64,000 nucleotides of DNA. Origin: Hymenoscyphus infarciens. Its lineage: Eukaryota; Ascomycota; Leotiomycetes; Helotiales; Helotiaceae. A program made the translations under genes and the position numbers. The notes beneath the pieces were generated by a model. The model saw only the letters and a program-made list of their open reading frames with translations, was not told the DNA's origin and ran no database searches. Position 1 is the stretch's first letter, and every line of letters begins with the position of its first letter. This document shows positions 27,825-38,167 of this stretch, piece by piece. The stretch is taken from the NCBI GenBank assembly GCA_001414345.1, contig LLCB01000254.1, positions 1 through 64,000 of the forward strand. The letters run 5' to 3'.

Positions 27825-27984
27825 TATATAGTAGTGGCCTAGTATCTAGAGTTAGGGGTTAAAGTATTATATTATGTATAAGATAATAAAAGAGGAGACT
27901 AGCTACGAAAGGCCTTAAACATCTAAGTACAGGTAAAGTGAATTGTCGAGCCGGATAAGCGCCGAAGCGATTATCGCCTCAACA
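27825..27984 (-). repeat. LTR of the gypsy-type element (right; 5' LTR on minus)
   Basis: This 160-bp direct repeat of 16195-16354 has a well preserved outer (right) half (GCGCCGAAGCG, CTCAACA) and an A/T-converted inner half, the mirror image of the left LTR. Confidence 0.9.
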
Positions 27985-27988
27985 AGGT

Positions 27989-28558
27989 TTATACCTCTCT
28001 TTCTAAGACTAAGAATTATACTATTTTATCTTCTCTTGATTTTCTTCTTCTTGATTTTCTTCTTCTTAACTTCTCTTCTTAATTTTCTTTTTAATCTCCT
28101 ATCAAGCGAGCTCTGTTTTTTTGAGAGGGGAGGGGGGAGGGGATTGTGAATCGACTCGGAGAGGAAAAAGATAGAGGGGGAAAAATAATGATGGTTGGAG
28201 AAAATATGGTTGGAGAAAAGAGGTGACTTGGTTGGTTAGTTAGTTGGTTGGTTAGTTTAGGGAGAGAGCTTGAGAGGAAAAGCGAGCGAGAGTTTTCGAG
28301 AAAGGTGAGTGGGAGAGTGAGAGGGAGAGGGAGAGAGAGATAAGTGTTAGTAGAGCCGTAGAGGATTGATTTACTTACTTACTTACTTACTTATTATAGT
28401 CGAATAAGGATTTATAGGTATGGTATTAGGATTAAGAATAAAAGTAACTTTAAATTCTAATTCTAATTCTAATTCTAATTCTAATTCTAATTCTAATTCT
28501 AATTCTAGTTCTAATTCTAGATAGTAGAGCGTTTTATATTATAGTATCCCGTATATAT
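27989..28558. repeat. Microsatellite-rich spacer right of the gypsy element
   Basis: No supported gene. It contains a CTTCTT/TTTTCTT pyrimidine tract (28030-28090), a GA-rich tract (about 28110-28350), TTGG/TTAG repeats (28228-28262), TTAC repeats (28371-28394) and about eleven copies of the hexamer AATTCT (28453-28524). Confidence 0.7.
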
Positions 28559-28559
28559 A

Positions 28560-28650
28560 GAGCGTCCTAGATATACTAAAAAGTCGGAAACGACTAAATC
28601 GTAAATCGTAAATAGTAAATCGTAAATCGCAAATCGAAAATTCAGAAGTT
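28560..28650 (+). repeat. Solo left-type end of the heptamer-bearing inverted-repeat element
   Basis: It matches the left end at 30154: a G(A/G)GCGTCCTAGATATACT-like tip, then AAAAAGTCGGAAACGACT, then five AAATCGT-type heptamers. It is preceded by TA (28558-28559). It lies in the same orientation as the end at 30154, so it is a truncated second copy or an older end inside a nested arrangement. Confidence 0.7.
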
Positions 28651-28878
28651 AGGTATTTATAGCTAGATTAACTAAAGTCTCTAAGAGATATAGTAAATCT
28701 TAAATTATATTATTCTATTCTCTTACTCTCTTACTCTCTTATTCTATTCTTCTATTCTTCTATATATTACGTATTCTAAGAGAGTGTAGAAGAGAGCGAG
28801 AGAAGAATAGAGGTAAGGTAAGAGAGTATATAAACATTTTAGAGGAAAGTTTTTCCTAGCGTAGGTAAGAGGAGTTTA

Positions 28879-29391
28879 CAGTCAGTTGCGAATTAAGCTT
28901 GAATTTTAACGTTTTTTTATAATCCGAGCGTTTTTGAAAAAAGCTCTCTCTCTACTATCTTATTTTGCTCTTTACTTAATAACAACATATATTAGTATAC
29001 TCTAGATAATAGGAAACGAGAGCTCTATATGTCCTCTACTACTCTATAAACTTTTTATATATAAAATAGAAGTTTATATTTATATTCTACTTTTTAGAAG
29101 GCCTTAGCGAGGTAGCGATAAGAGCTTATAGAGGTAGTGAAAATTTTCTAAAAAAGGGGTTTTTTTAAGAATTATCTATTTTTTAGTTTACTTTTATTAT
29201 ACTTACTTTAAATTAATAAGTAATATAGAAGAGAGATAATTAGATATAGCGCTTCTTTCTAGCTAGGCCTCGTCTCTTTTAGAGTACTTTTATTTTCTGT
29301 CTTCTAAAGAAAAGAGAGAGAAAGCTTTGAAAAAAAAAAGCTTAGATTACAAAAAAAGTGGGCAAATTCAAGCTTAACTCGCAACTCACTG
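28879..29391 (+). mobile_element. MITE with impala/mimp-like (Tc1/mariner) inverted ends
   Basis: The ends are inverted repeats of about 75 bp: the first 28 bases (CAGTCAGTTGCGAATTAAGC and onward) match the reverse complement of the right end at 26 positions. TA flanks both sides (28877-28878, 29392-29393). The 513-bp interior is AT-rich and has no transposase frame. CAGT tips plus TA target sites point to Tc1/mariner. The tip followed by a TTGAAT block is reminiscent of impala/mimp ends described in Fusarium; that comparison is from memory and needs an alignment. Confidence 0.8.
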
Positions 29392-29393
29392 TA

Positions 29394-30151
29394 TCTGATT
29401 AATGATAGGATGGAAGTTTATATATTTAGGTGTTGTGTTATGGTTTCAGGTACTAGTAGGATTTAAGACTAGTTTTGAGGGGGGGGGATGAAATTGGACA
29501 GTTTTTCCGTTCCTGCCTTTACGGGGACGGTAAAAGCATTCTATTTTATTCTCTTGAAAAATCATCTTGAATATTGAATCGTTTTAAAAGCACACCATAA
29601 CGGTTGAAATAGAGGAGCTTATATCCTCGTGATAATTAGCTATTAAAGACATGTCGCATATTTTCTGTATATCCTTCTCGTCTTTTGTAAACGTTCTGCT
29701 GGAGTTTTCGCGGGGGTGTCACTCGAGTACCGAATAATATGTTTTTTTCATCCCTGTGGAGTCTGCCCAAATACTATACTGCTTGCAAACCACCAACTCA
29801 ATCGACGCCTCCGACCGGACCAAATAAAAGCAAAGAAGTCCCTCTATTCTTTCAAAAACAGCAACTGATTTTTAGTTGTGTGGTTGTGGTGTTATTGTCA
29901 AGTGACGCTTGCAATGTTTCGTTCTCGCTTACCCGGGAACCCGATGAGATAGCCCACGGAAACACCGCTCCCCTATGAGAGTTTATTGTGCTGAACTTCC
30001 TAGAACCATTGAAATTTGATGTCGATGTGTTGTGGAACTAAGATTGAGGAGTTCAAAACCCATTTGGTCGTTTTGTAGAATGGATTTTTGTGAATATTTT
30101 CTGATGGGGTGGCCGCGTCACACGCCTTGTTTGTGATTTTCGGTAGATTTT
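29394..30151. other. Spacer of near-normal composition between MITE and larger element
   Basis: This is a short island that escaped heavy mutation. The open frames here (for example at 29739-29978) lack recognisable domains and I do not call them. A run of nine G residues and a TACGGGGACGG motif lie near 29480-29535. Confidence 0.5.
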
Positions 30152-30180
30152 TACAGCATCCTGAATGCACTAAAAAGTCG

Positions 30181-30320
30181 GATTGACTAAATCGCAAATA
30201 ACAAATCGCAAATCGTAAATCGTAAATTGTAAAGCTTAAGTATATAGCTCTTTAGAGCTAAATCGCAAATCGCAAATCGTAAATCGATAAACGTAGATTT
30301 TTTAGAGGCTATTTAGACGT
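30181..30320 (+). repeat. Left subterminal heptamer array (AAATCGY)
   Basis: Repeated AAATCGC/AAATCGT/AAATAAC units follow the left inverted repeat. They are interrupted by a CTTAAGTATATAGCTC stretch and resume until about 30290. Confidence 0.75.
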
Positions 30321-30726
30321 AAATCGAAAAGCTTAAATTAGTAATCTTAAAGCTTAAAGTAAGAGTATTTGTAATTCGCAATACTTAAATCGTAAGGCTT
30401 AAATCATAAAATTTAAGTATAAGCAAGGATAGAAAGTAGAAGGTAATATAGTATATATATATCTATTAAATATATATATATTATAATCGCTTAACGCTTA
30501 CTTTCTATTAATATATACTACCTAGTACTATACTAAATATAAGTATAATATAACTTTAAATCTATTATCTAAAATATTATAAATTATTAAAAGTAATATA
30601 TATACTTAGTATAAATAATGACGTTATATAAGTACCTAATAAATAAGAGAGAAAAAGAGATAATTAAGACTTTTAATACTATAACTATAGCTGTAATTCA
30701 ACCTAAAAGCAAGAGACGCTAAGCCT

Positions 30727-30815
30727 AATTAGGTAATTAGTATATAATTAGTAAAGTAGTATTTAAAGTGTTTAAATAATCTTAAATTATAATTATTTAG
30801 ATACTTTAGTAAAGA
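30727..30815. repeat. Internal direct repeat with palindromic core (left copy)
   Basis: CTAATTAGGTAATTAGTATA and the following ATAATCTTAAATTATAATTA-like sequence recur at about 36594-36680 in the same orientation. The two copies sit a few hundred bases inside the two ends of the 6.84-kb element. Confidence 0.55.
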
Positions 30816-31517
30816 GAGTAAAAAGAGAGATAAAGGTAGTAAAAAGTAACTAAAAAGTAGTAATAAAATTAAAGTATTATAGATAATCCTTCTAGTATCT
30901 ATATTTAAAGTATCTACTACTATATACTCTTACTTCTTATCTCTCTTCTTATTATACTTACTATATACGATCTCAACCTTTTTAGTAGTATAAGAGAGTT
31001 AATTAGTAAGAGTTGTTTAAGAGAGAGTATCTCCTCTCTTTCTTTTTAAATTAAGGCTATTTATAGAAGCGATTATAGTAGTAGATATTATTTTACTTAC
31101 TAGCGTATTTATAGGTATAAGAGGAGTAGGTAAGAGTAAATTAGAGACCCTCTTATTAAGCTCTTAATCGAGTTTTAATTACTCTTTCTTATTAATTAAT
31201 TTAAGCCTACCTTTAGTAATAGTAGTATTAATATCTATATATAATTAAGTATTAAGATCTCTTATAATTTACTTATCTATATCTACTTATTATTATACTA
31301 TCTTATCTACTCTTCTTAGTATATTTAACTTAGTAGGTGTTATTAAGCTCTTCTTCTTCTTATCCTCTATAAGAGACGACAGCGAGTATAAGCTTAGAGT
31401 TAATACTCCTTTACTATTAGCATCTTCTCTTATATCTATATCTATATCCTTACTTCCTATATTACTTCTAAAACTATCTCTAGAATTATTATTCTTATTA
31501 TCTTCCTCTTTTAAATA

Positions 31518-31620
31518 AGTGATAATAATTATAGAGCAGTCTTTTAAGTAAGCGATAATAATTATAAAGTAGTCTTCTAGGTATATAATAATAATTATAG
31601 ATATCTTTAAAAGATTATCT
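31518..31620. repeat. Threefold tandem repeat of about 41 bp
   Basis: Units carrying GATAATAATTATA and AGTCTTYTAAGTA occur three times in succession inside the 6.84-kb element. They differ by transitions and small changes. Confidence 0.6.
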
Positions 31621-34600
31621 AATTCTAAATTATCTATTAATATTACACTTACTATAGTACTAGTACTATCTCCTAGTAATAGTATAGGCTTAGTATCTCT
31701 CTCTCTATCTTAAGTATTATCTTTAAGTATAATAGGCTCGTTATTAGGTACTTTAATAGGCGTTAAGAGTTAAAGTAGAATTAGTAGCTCTTAGGTATCT
31801 TATAAGAGTGTAATAGATTATCTCTTTTTAGAAGATCGAGGCTTGTTATTAGTATAGTTATTAAATACTATATATACTTTATAGTACTTTTTATTAATAA
31901 GACCTTTTAGTAAATTAAAGTATTATATAAGAGCTCGTACGTCGTTCGCCTTCTTATAATCTATAGTACTTAATTACTTAGCTTTCCTCTTTCTAATAGT
32001 AACATTTATAGCTAGAAAGACGTCTTCTATCTTATTAATAAGAAGTAGTATATTAATAGAATCCTATCTACTAGGAGTAGGGATTATATAGTAGATATTC
32101 TCTAAGAGCTTAATAGTAAACCTTTTAGCTTATATATTCTAGAGTACTAATTTAAAGTTAAATAGATTCTTAGAGTTATTAGTAGGTAAGTAAAGTACTT
32201 AAAACAGAAAGTCGTTATTAATTTATACTCTAACTATCTTACTATATTATACTATAGAAGTATATATAATTATAAAGATACTCTTAGTAGTAGAGAAGTC
32301 TTTAGTACTTATTATATATATATAAATATATAAGGCTACTTAAATATAGATTTTAGTAATAGAGATAGGCTTTAGTACTCTATAAGTTAGAAGAGGAGCT
32401 AGAGAGCCTATACTAATTAGTAGTATATACTAAATTTAAGAGTACTACTTACTTTTAGCCTTTTTCTTATTAAGGATAAATCCCTTCTTATATGCTTTTG
32501 TTCTAATTATTTTAGTCTTATTAAAAGCTTTTATAAAGAAGGATTATCTAGCCTTAGCCTTTTCCTTCTAGATAGCTTACTCTCTAGTTATAGCTAATTT
32601 ATCCTTCTTTTACTTAATAATAAGAGTAGAGTAGTTAGTAGTAAAACGTTTTATAATAGCCTCTTACTTCTTTTTAGACTTTATAATTAACTATTATTTC
32701 TTCTCTTAGCTATTAGAGCTTTATACTATAGCTTTTATAAAGTAGTTCTTTACTTTTTATAAATAGTTCTTAATCTTATTATTAGAAGATAGTTTACTTA
32801 GCTTCTAAGAAAGCATAGATATGTGATTTTCTAGAGTACTTACTAGGTTTACTAGAAAGTAATAAGAGTATACTTTAAGCTTTAAACTCTTAGAATAAGG
32901 AGCCTAGACTTCTAGATATTTAGAAGACTAATATTAAAGTATTCTAGTATATTTTTAGTATTATAAAGTAGTAGATATAGAGCTTTTAAAAGTATAAGTA
33001 AAAGTAATAGAATAAAAGCAGGAAAATCAGAGGACTATCTTACTTAAACTATATAACCTCCTATACCTTACTTCTTACTTTTAGTACTATTTATAAGGCT
33101 CTAATATACTATTCTAGTATATATTAAATAATTACTAGCTATATAGTATATTATCTTCTATAAAGGCTAGGACTTTATTTACTATTTTATAAGTATTTAT
33201 AAGAGTAGGTGTAAGTAAGGCTAGATTAAAGGATATTCTACTCTAAGTAACTACTTAGAGGCTAGCTTAGAAACCTTCTTAAGAGACCGAGGAGGTTTTA
33301 AAGGTAAGCGATTAATACTAAGCCTAATTTGTAAATTATTTACTACTACTAATAAAAGTTAGTACTATATACTTAAAATAGCTTAAAAATATAATATTCT
33401 AAATTAATTCTTTTACTTTTAATTTAGATATAGAATAGTATTATTTATATTTATAAAGCTAACTAGAACTTAATAGACGTAGAACTTATAATATTATAAT
33501 TTTTTAAAGATTTAAGAGTCTAAGATTACTAACTTTTATTAGTAGTAGTAAGTAATTTATAAATTAGACTTAATACTAATAGTTGTAGTTAGTAGGTTTA
33601 CTTTACTAAAATCCCTCTTTAGGTACTTAGAGAATTATATATCTATAACTATACTTAAAACCTTATATAAATTACTTCTAAATTTAATTAAAAGTTAATA
33701 AACATGTCTATTTCTTTCTAGAGTTATATTAAGCCTTTTTTTATATTTAAAATATATGAATTTTAGGCTTAGAGCTTAGCTTATATTTAGTATAGGTTTA
33801 TTCCTAGTTTAGTATATCTGTTTACTTATTAATTATAGATAGTAAAAGCAACGCTATTAGCTAACTCTCTATGCTTTTTATAGAAGGTAATATATACTTC
33901 CTTTGTTATATTACTCTCTATTAACGTTCTATTTACCTTAGCTAGTAGGTAATTGCGATTATAGACTGTTATAGAGTCTATAGTTAGTTAGTAGATTACG
34001 ATATTATAATCTTAGATATACTACTATAGCTAGGGATATATATTAAGTATAAGGTTACTAATATAGAAAGAGGGGATAGATTTAGGACCTTACTCTTTAA
34101 ATAGATTTAAGAGAGTATCTTTTAGTAGACGACTTAGAATTAGAGTTATTAAGGTACTTTACTACGACGACAACGTTTAATACTATTTATTAATAGAAGA
34201 GCTCTATAAAGGAGAAGGCCTAATCCCGAGGATAAATTAGTAGCTTCTAGAGTAGATTAATTAAATATAAGTTTATCTACTAATATCTGTCTCTAAATCT
34301 CCTTTTAAATTATCTTTAACTAGTAAGGTATATCTATTAGTTATATACTCTCTTAAATCCTTATCTAATTCTACTAAACTATTATTATCTAACTCTTTTA
34401 ATTCCTTATCTAAGAAGTTACTATTATATAGATAATCTAGTACTACGTTTATTACTTAATCGCTTTTATCTTCGTTATTAAAGTATATACTAAATTTATC
34501 TTAATCAGCCTCTCTAGCTTCCTTTAATTCTTAAGCTATCTTAGAGCATAGCTTCTACTTATATACTTCTTCTAGCTTACCTAAAAGGCCTAATTCTACT

Positions 34601-36154
34601 AAATTACTCTCTTAGATATACGCTAATAATTCTACTCTTAAATCTAAGTATACTATAGTATAAGTTTCTCTCTTTTTAATATATATTATCTTATTAATTA
34701 ATAATATATATCTATATACTAATAATTTTATTTTATACTACTTTAGAGTTACTTAGAGTAAATATATATTAATATTCTAATCCTTATATAATTCCTAAAG
34801 CTTAGTAAGCTTCTTAGTAGATATCTTAATACTATAATTGTCTACTAGATACTCTTTCCTTCTAGAATAGTAAAAGTTAGTCTATAGTACTTCTAGTACT
34901 CTATACTCTTAATTAGCATTAGTACGAATATAATAGTAATTCTATATATATATAAACGTTTAAACCTCCTTTTAAATAATTAGAATATATATATATAATA
35001 TAGTAATTATATTAGAAAGGCTCTTTTTAGAAAATAACCTCTTTTTATAAATACTCTAGAAGTATATCTTCTACTTATTTAAAGACTCTTTTATAAGCTA
35101 TCTCTACTAAGCCTTAATATGTTAGTTAGCTATAGAAGTACTAAACTAATATAGGTCTAAAAATTAATATAGCTCTCTACTACTTTCTATAGCTTATTAT
35201 TAATAAAGTATATAGTAAGTATCTACTACTATTAGAGATTTCGATTCTTAATCCGATTATATATAGTATAGTATCTTTTTAAGACTACTTATAGTATTAC
35301 TATATTACTATAGAGTAGATACTACTATATTGTTTAAGATATTATAATAGTTTTAAGAGATAAATCAAGCGTAGGTATTAATACTAGTATATATCTTAAT
35401 ACTAATAAACCTTAATTTATAATATCTATTAATACTTTATATAAAATTAGACTCTAGTATAATATATTTACTTTATATATCTTTAATCTCTTATAACCTT
35501 TAAGTATACTCTTCCTTATTAACCTTCTAAAGCGCCTTTTAGATCTTATCTCTACTCTACCTTTTATCTCTATCTCTATTAATACTATAAGTATTTAGAT
35601 ATATATAGAGGAACTTAAGACCAAAGCTCCTTATAGTACTAAAGTAGCTATATTTATAGATCTTATACTAAAGTATAACCTCTAGCTTAGTACGCCTCTT
35701 CTAGGTATAAAACTTCTTATACTAAAGTCCTATATTCTATTATATTCTTTAAAGCTTTTAAAGCCTAATTACAAAGCTCTTTTAATTTAATATATATACT
35801 ATACTTAAATTAGATAATCTTATATTTTTAAAGAGATATACTACTTATATATATAAGGCTAGCAGAGGTACGCTATTAGTGTTCTTTTAAAGGTTCTATT
35901 CTATATTAATTTAGAGCTTAAAAGTAGTATTAAAGACATTAATATTATAATTACTTTTAAGAATATTATATATCTTTTAAGTAGAGGTTCTCTTTAGGTA
36001 TAACTCTTCTATAAATACTCTATATAGCTCTAAATCGATAAATTAATATAGTATATTTAGACTCTTATTATATACTTAAAACCACTCTTTTTATACTTCC
36101 TACTATACTTAAAATTCTAGGATTATTATACTATAATACTACTACTAAAGCTAT

Positions 36155-36540
36155 TGTACTTTGATAAGTGCCTAGAGCTACTACTAGAGCTTATTCTCTT
36201 TCTTCTTCTATCGTTATTAGTATTTAAATTTAAGAGGAGAGAGAGAGTATATATAGTAGTAGAATAGTACTTTTAAAGAAAGGAATAATATAGAGTAGTA
36301 TTTAAAAGAAGAAGCAACTAATTCAATTTATCTTAAGAGATTCTATTACTAAGGATATTATACTTTAATAGATATCTAAAGCTACTACTAGAGCTTATTC
36401 TCTTCTTTCTTCTATTATTATTAATACTTAAATTTAAGAAAAGAGAGAGAGTATATATAGTAGTAGAATAGTACTTTTAAAAGAAGGAATAATAGAGAGT
36501 AGTATATAGTATTTAAAGAAAGGAGTAATATAAGAGAGTT
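36155..36540. repeat. Tandem duplication of about 203 bp
   Basis: The sequence with GCTACTACTAGAGCTTATTC, a TTCTTCT run, ATTTAAATTTAAG, a GAGAGAGA run and TATATATAGTAGTAGAATAG occurs twice in succession (from about 36155 and 36358). It lies near the right end of the inverted-repeat element. Confidence 0.6.
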
Positions 36541-36593
36541 AGTATATAGAGTAAGTATACTTTTTAGTTTATAAAATAAATAATACTAACTCT

Positions 36594-36680
36594 AATTAGG
36601 AAATTAGTATATAATCGAGAAAAGTAGCTAAAAGTACTTAAATAATCTTAAATTAAGATTATTTAAGCTTTTAAAGTAAG
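36594..36680. repeat. Internal direct repeat with palindromic core (right copy)
   Basis: This is a copy of 30727-30815. Its core (36637-36667) is a palindrome with 15-bp arms, CTTAAATAATCTTAA and its complement, around one base. Pairing continues imperfectly outward. Confidence 0.55.
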
Positions 36681-36880
36681 CTAATTACTTTGATATTAAG
36701 TAATCTAGAGTAATTAGCTTAAAAAAGGCCTAGTTTTAAGATATAATTTAAGAACTTATTATAGTAATAAAAGTCGATTTATATAGTCTTTTTATATTAT
36801 ATACATATATCTCTTACTATAATATGTTTTAATTTAATGTTTAGTACCTTTTATAATTATCTCTTAATTTATATAACTTT

Positions 36881-36960
36881 TACGATTTACGATTTACGAT
36901 TTACGATTTACGATTTACGATTTACGATTTACGATTTACGATTTACGATTTACGATTTAG
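36881..36960 (-). repeat. Right subterminal heptamer array (ACGATTT)n
   Basis: About eleven perfect copies of TTTACGA, the complement of the left-end heptamer, run directly into the right inverted repeat at 36961-36994. The array is much more regular than the left one, suggesting recent slippage expansion. Confidence 0.85.
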
Positions 36961-36996
36961 TCGATTCCGACTTTTTGGTGTATCCAGGACGCCCTA

Positions 36997-38167
36997 ATTT
37001 TCGACTCTCCTTGGAGTTAAGACATGGAGATGAGAAAGAGGTTTTCGTTATGTTGTTTTAGCCTGAAGCTACAGCCTACAACTTCTGGTTGTGAGCTGTG
37101 ATTCGAGGAGTATTAGGCAGAATTTAGCGAAGATGGGATGGGTTACGTTGATCGTTACCCCGCGATTTCTTTCCTCCACCTGGTTTTCTACATAGCCTCT
37201 TGGGGGACGGGAAAAAGTTCCTTTTGGTACACCGTACACTTTGTGGTATCTTTTATACGACACAATGATCGGAAAAATATATGAAAAATATAGCGACATC
37301 TCAGATAGACTTATTGATAGTAGTCCTACTTTATAGATAATTTGATAGTAAGGTGGTTATGTGGTCCACAATGGGGTGCAGCCGTTAGTGAGAATCCACG
37401 CCTGTGCGCAAGAACACCAAAACCAGAAATCAACACCTATTTGCTCTATTTACTAAGTCTTTTTCTACTTTAAAAGGGAATGAGAGGCACATTGAGTGTG
37501 AAATTCGTGAATGAACAACAAAATTAGAGGCTGTTCTCTTTTGGTGTCAAATTTTTTTAGTGTTCCGTTGCTCACGAATGACTGCGCCCCCTGGTGGTCC
37601 TTACATTTTGCGAAAAGATAGCACGATTTGAAGGGTGCAAAAAGGGAACTTGTTTTCGTCCCTGAAGAGATAGCACAACCCACTTGTTCAAGAGAGTTGC
37701 CGGACGTCATTGTTTATCCTGGTGATTGGAAATAGACCAAGGATCCAGAGGGATTAATCTTCTCATATTCTTCTCATTTCAAGAACCCCATTATCTTTGA
37801 GGTGATAGACATCTGGAGGGGGATTTGGGGCCCCGTGGGGAGGGCAAAGATGGGGTAGTGTCTCGTATAAGGCACCGGATAAAGGTCAGTACGGATAATA
37901 GTTTCTCTCTTGTCTTTCTTGGGACTTGGAGAGGGGGTTGCTTTATATTGTCGTTGATCCCCTGCTTTTGTGATGATACTTCTTTTGTTTTATTTTTTAG
38001 GAACGAGGGGAGAATTCACTGTTTGACGAGAGAACTGAGAACTGGAGAACAGGGCTTATTGAGTTCTTGGGCTTCTGTTTACGGGTTGCTTCACTTCTAG
38101 CAACTCATCTTTGAGGGTTTTCGCAAATCTCTCATCTCAACATCACATTCTCTCCACATAATTCAAA
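36997..38167. other. Intergenic region before the six-hairpin glycosidase
   Basis: The composition is close to normal with no supported gene. Minus-strand frames at 37069-37299 and 37465-37710 lack domain character. The last 100 bases (CA- and T-rich) look like the promoter and leader of the next gene. Confidence 0.5.

Larger units (their letters stand above)
16195..27984 (-). mobile_element. Large Ty3/gypsy-type LTR retrotransposon, RIP-degraded
   Basis: Direct 160-bp LTRs (16195-16354 and 27825-27984) start TGTATGG and end CAACA in their less mutated copies. AGGT lies immediately outside both (16191-16194, 27985-27988). A polypyrimidine run at 16361-16376 lies just inside the left LTR and reads as a polypurine tract on minus, fixing the orientation. 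On minus, a zinc-knuckle-like block lies about 1.6 kb from the 5' LTR (26190-26240) and a reverse-transcriptase block at about 22200-22660, the gag-before-pol order. The RT resembles Ty3/gypsy rather than copia. At 11.8 kb it is long for the superfamily; extra genes or nested insertions may account for this. No frame is open throughout because CpA/TpG sites have become TpA. Confidence 0.88.
30154..36994. mobile_element. 6.84-kb inverted-repeat element with heptamer arrays at its ends
   Basis: The left end (30154 on) and the reverse complement of the right end (36994 back) share a roughly 45-bp repeat, (C/G)(A/G)GC(A/G)TCCTG then ACACYAAAAAGTCGG-like sequence, leading into AAATCGT heptamers. 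TA lies outside both ends (30152-30153 and 36995-36996). The inside is AT-rich and depleted of CpA/TpG, so it has been through RIP, and no transposase can be read. TA target sites suggest the Tc1/mariner/pogo group, but 6.8 kb is too long for a simple member; nested insertion or an undescribed family are both possible. Confidence 0.7.

Noticed and set aside
25583..28149. Short open frames in and near the gypsy element (25583-25795, 27943-28149)
   Set aside because: They are chance frames in RIP-altered or pyrimidine-rich DNA, with no domain character and against the element's orientation.
36881..36960. Heptamer array considered as an interstitial telomere
   Set aside because: The unit TTTACGA is unlike TTAGGG, and the array is tied to transposon ends at three places.
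36837..37061. 74-residue frame with repeated TIYDLRF
   Set aside because: The heptamer array (7 bp, not divisible by three) generates the peptide repeat; the frame spans a transposon end.
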